In this document: positions 63,736 through 64,000 of the stretch, piece by piece
Numbering within the stretch: position 1 is the stretch's first letter
Layout of the letters: each line of letters opens with the position of its first letter
Assembly: GCA_945861705.1 (NCBI GenBank)
Contig: CAMAVM010000007.1
Span: forward strand, 1 to 64,000
DNA length: 64,000 bases
Source: Methylomagnum ishizawai
Lineage (GTDB): Bacteria; Pseudomonadota; Gammaproteobacteria; Methylococcales; Methylomonadaceae
Direction of reading: 5' to 3'
The notes under the pieces: model-generated
The model's input: the letters and a program-made list of their open reading frames with translations, nothing else
Databases searched by the model: none
Told to the model about the DNA's origin: nothing
Position numbers and translations under genes: made by a program

Positions 63736-63869
63736 GTGCAGAGATTATTAGATAAATAATACAGTTGTGCGATAAACCTTTAGATTCTATCATGTAGCTT
63801 CTTTACAAAATACTGTGCTTCTCTTACAAGGCACACAACACGTCATGCCATAATAAATGGAGATATTAA

Positions 63870-64000
63870 GTGAAAGAACTATTGCTGCTTATAGCGGGAG
63901 CAGCTATTGCTCTATTTTCTGCGTGGGTTAAATCGTGGATTGATCGAGAAGCACACTGTAGTAATGAAGTTTTCAAACAACGTATATCTTGCTTGAACCA
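63870..64000 (+). CDS. Membrane-anchored hypothetical protein, cut by window end
   Basis: The frame opens with GTG at 63870, with GGAG about eight bases upstream, and runs to the edge. It starts MKELLLLIAGAAIALFSAWV, a single hydrophobic signal-anchor, followed by a charged region with two cysteines (EAHCS and RISCLN). The rest is outside the window and no family can be named. Confidence 0.55.
   Translation, partial: MKELLLLIAGAAIALFSAWVKSWIDREAHCSNEVFKQRISCLN

Overview
The window is a chromosomal piece of a gammaproteobacterium, most likely a methanotroph-like member of the Methylococcales. This is an inference from gene content and style: a PPi-dependent phosphofructokinase, an ilvIHC/pssA/leuA neighbourhood, Sox and SQR sulfur genes, LpxD, a DUF1264 lipoprotein and many REP-type palindromes. 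No rRNA, tRNA, CRISPR array, prophage or plasmid backbone was seen. Base composition looks moderate and fairly even.

Layout. 1-3.2 kb: a broken TPR/outer-membrane-barrel gene, a small Cys-ended protein and repeat hairpins. 3.2-7.6 kb: a DUF2797 gene, molybdopterin genes moaE/moaD (minus) and moaC (plus), an orphan tungstate/molybdate permease, lpxD and a small membrane protein. 8.2-14.8 kb: a multicopper oxidase with an unusual copper-site arrangement, thiD-thiE, a short sox cluster (soxXYZA) and moeA. 15-23.6 kb: branched-chain amino acid synthesis (ilvI, ilvH, ilvC, leuA) with pfp and pssA, then an interrupted HEPN/zinc-ribbon gene. 23.6-28.6 kb: a REP-associated transposase between inverted REP copies, family 4 uracil-DNA glycosylase, rimI, tsaB and a DinG/YoaA helicase. 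28.8-35.9 kb: glutathione peroxidase, DUF2490, an HTTM protein with a partner, a sterol-desaturase-family enzyme, a short LOV photoreceptor with an SRPBCC protein, msrA and small envelope proteins. 36-39.6 kb: phosphate transporter with a frameshifted DUF47 partner, DUF599 and a cupin.

39.8-47.9 kb is a sulfide-detoxification region: type II sulfide:quinone oxidoreductase, persulfide dioxygenase-rhodanese, two YedE-type transporter halves, a di-haem peroxidase, an outer-membrane barrel, a DUF1264 lipoprotein and a FisR-like sigma-54 activator. Two minus-strand sigma-54 promoters (-24/-12 with exact GG-N10-GC spacing) lie ahead of the dioxygenase and the DUF1264 gene. Each is accompanied by the same TGTTTCA/TGAAACA palindromes, so the activator and its enhancer sites can be read directly from the sequence.

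50.3-56.7 kb holds the most unusual set: a haem oxygenase, a PAS-LuxR regulator, a V4R-like fragment, a Ser/Thr kinase with a long C-terminal half, an unrecognised protein, a CX5R phosphatase and a protein resembling ferredoxin-dependent bilin reductases. Together they suggest a bilin-making and phospho-signalling cassette in a non-photosynthetic bacterium. The rest (56.7-64 kb) is rpoH behind a perfect CIRCE operator, a TIGR02647 protein, methylthioadenosine salvage genes (a deaminase and mtnA), an ABC exporter pair and a gene cut by the window edge.

Three genes carry in-frame stops or frameshifts (positions 175, ~630, ~1490, 23016 and ~37675). These may be real decay or assembly errors, and read mapping would decide.
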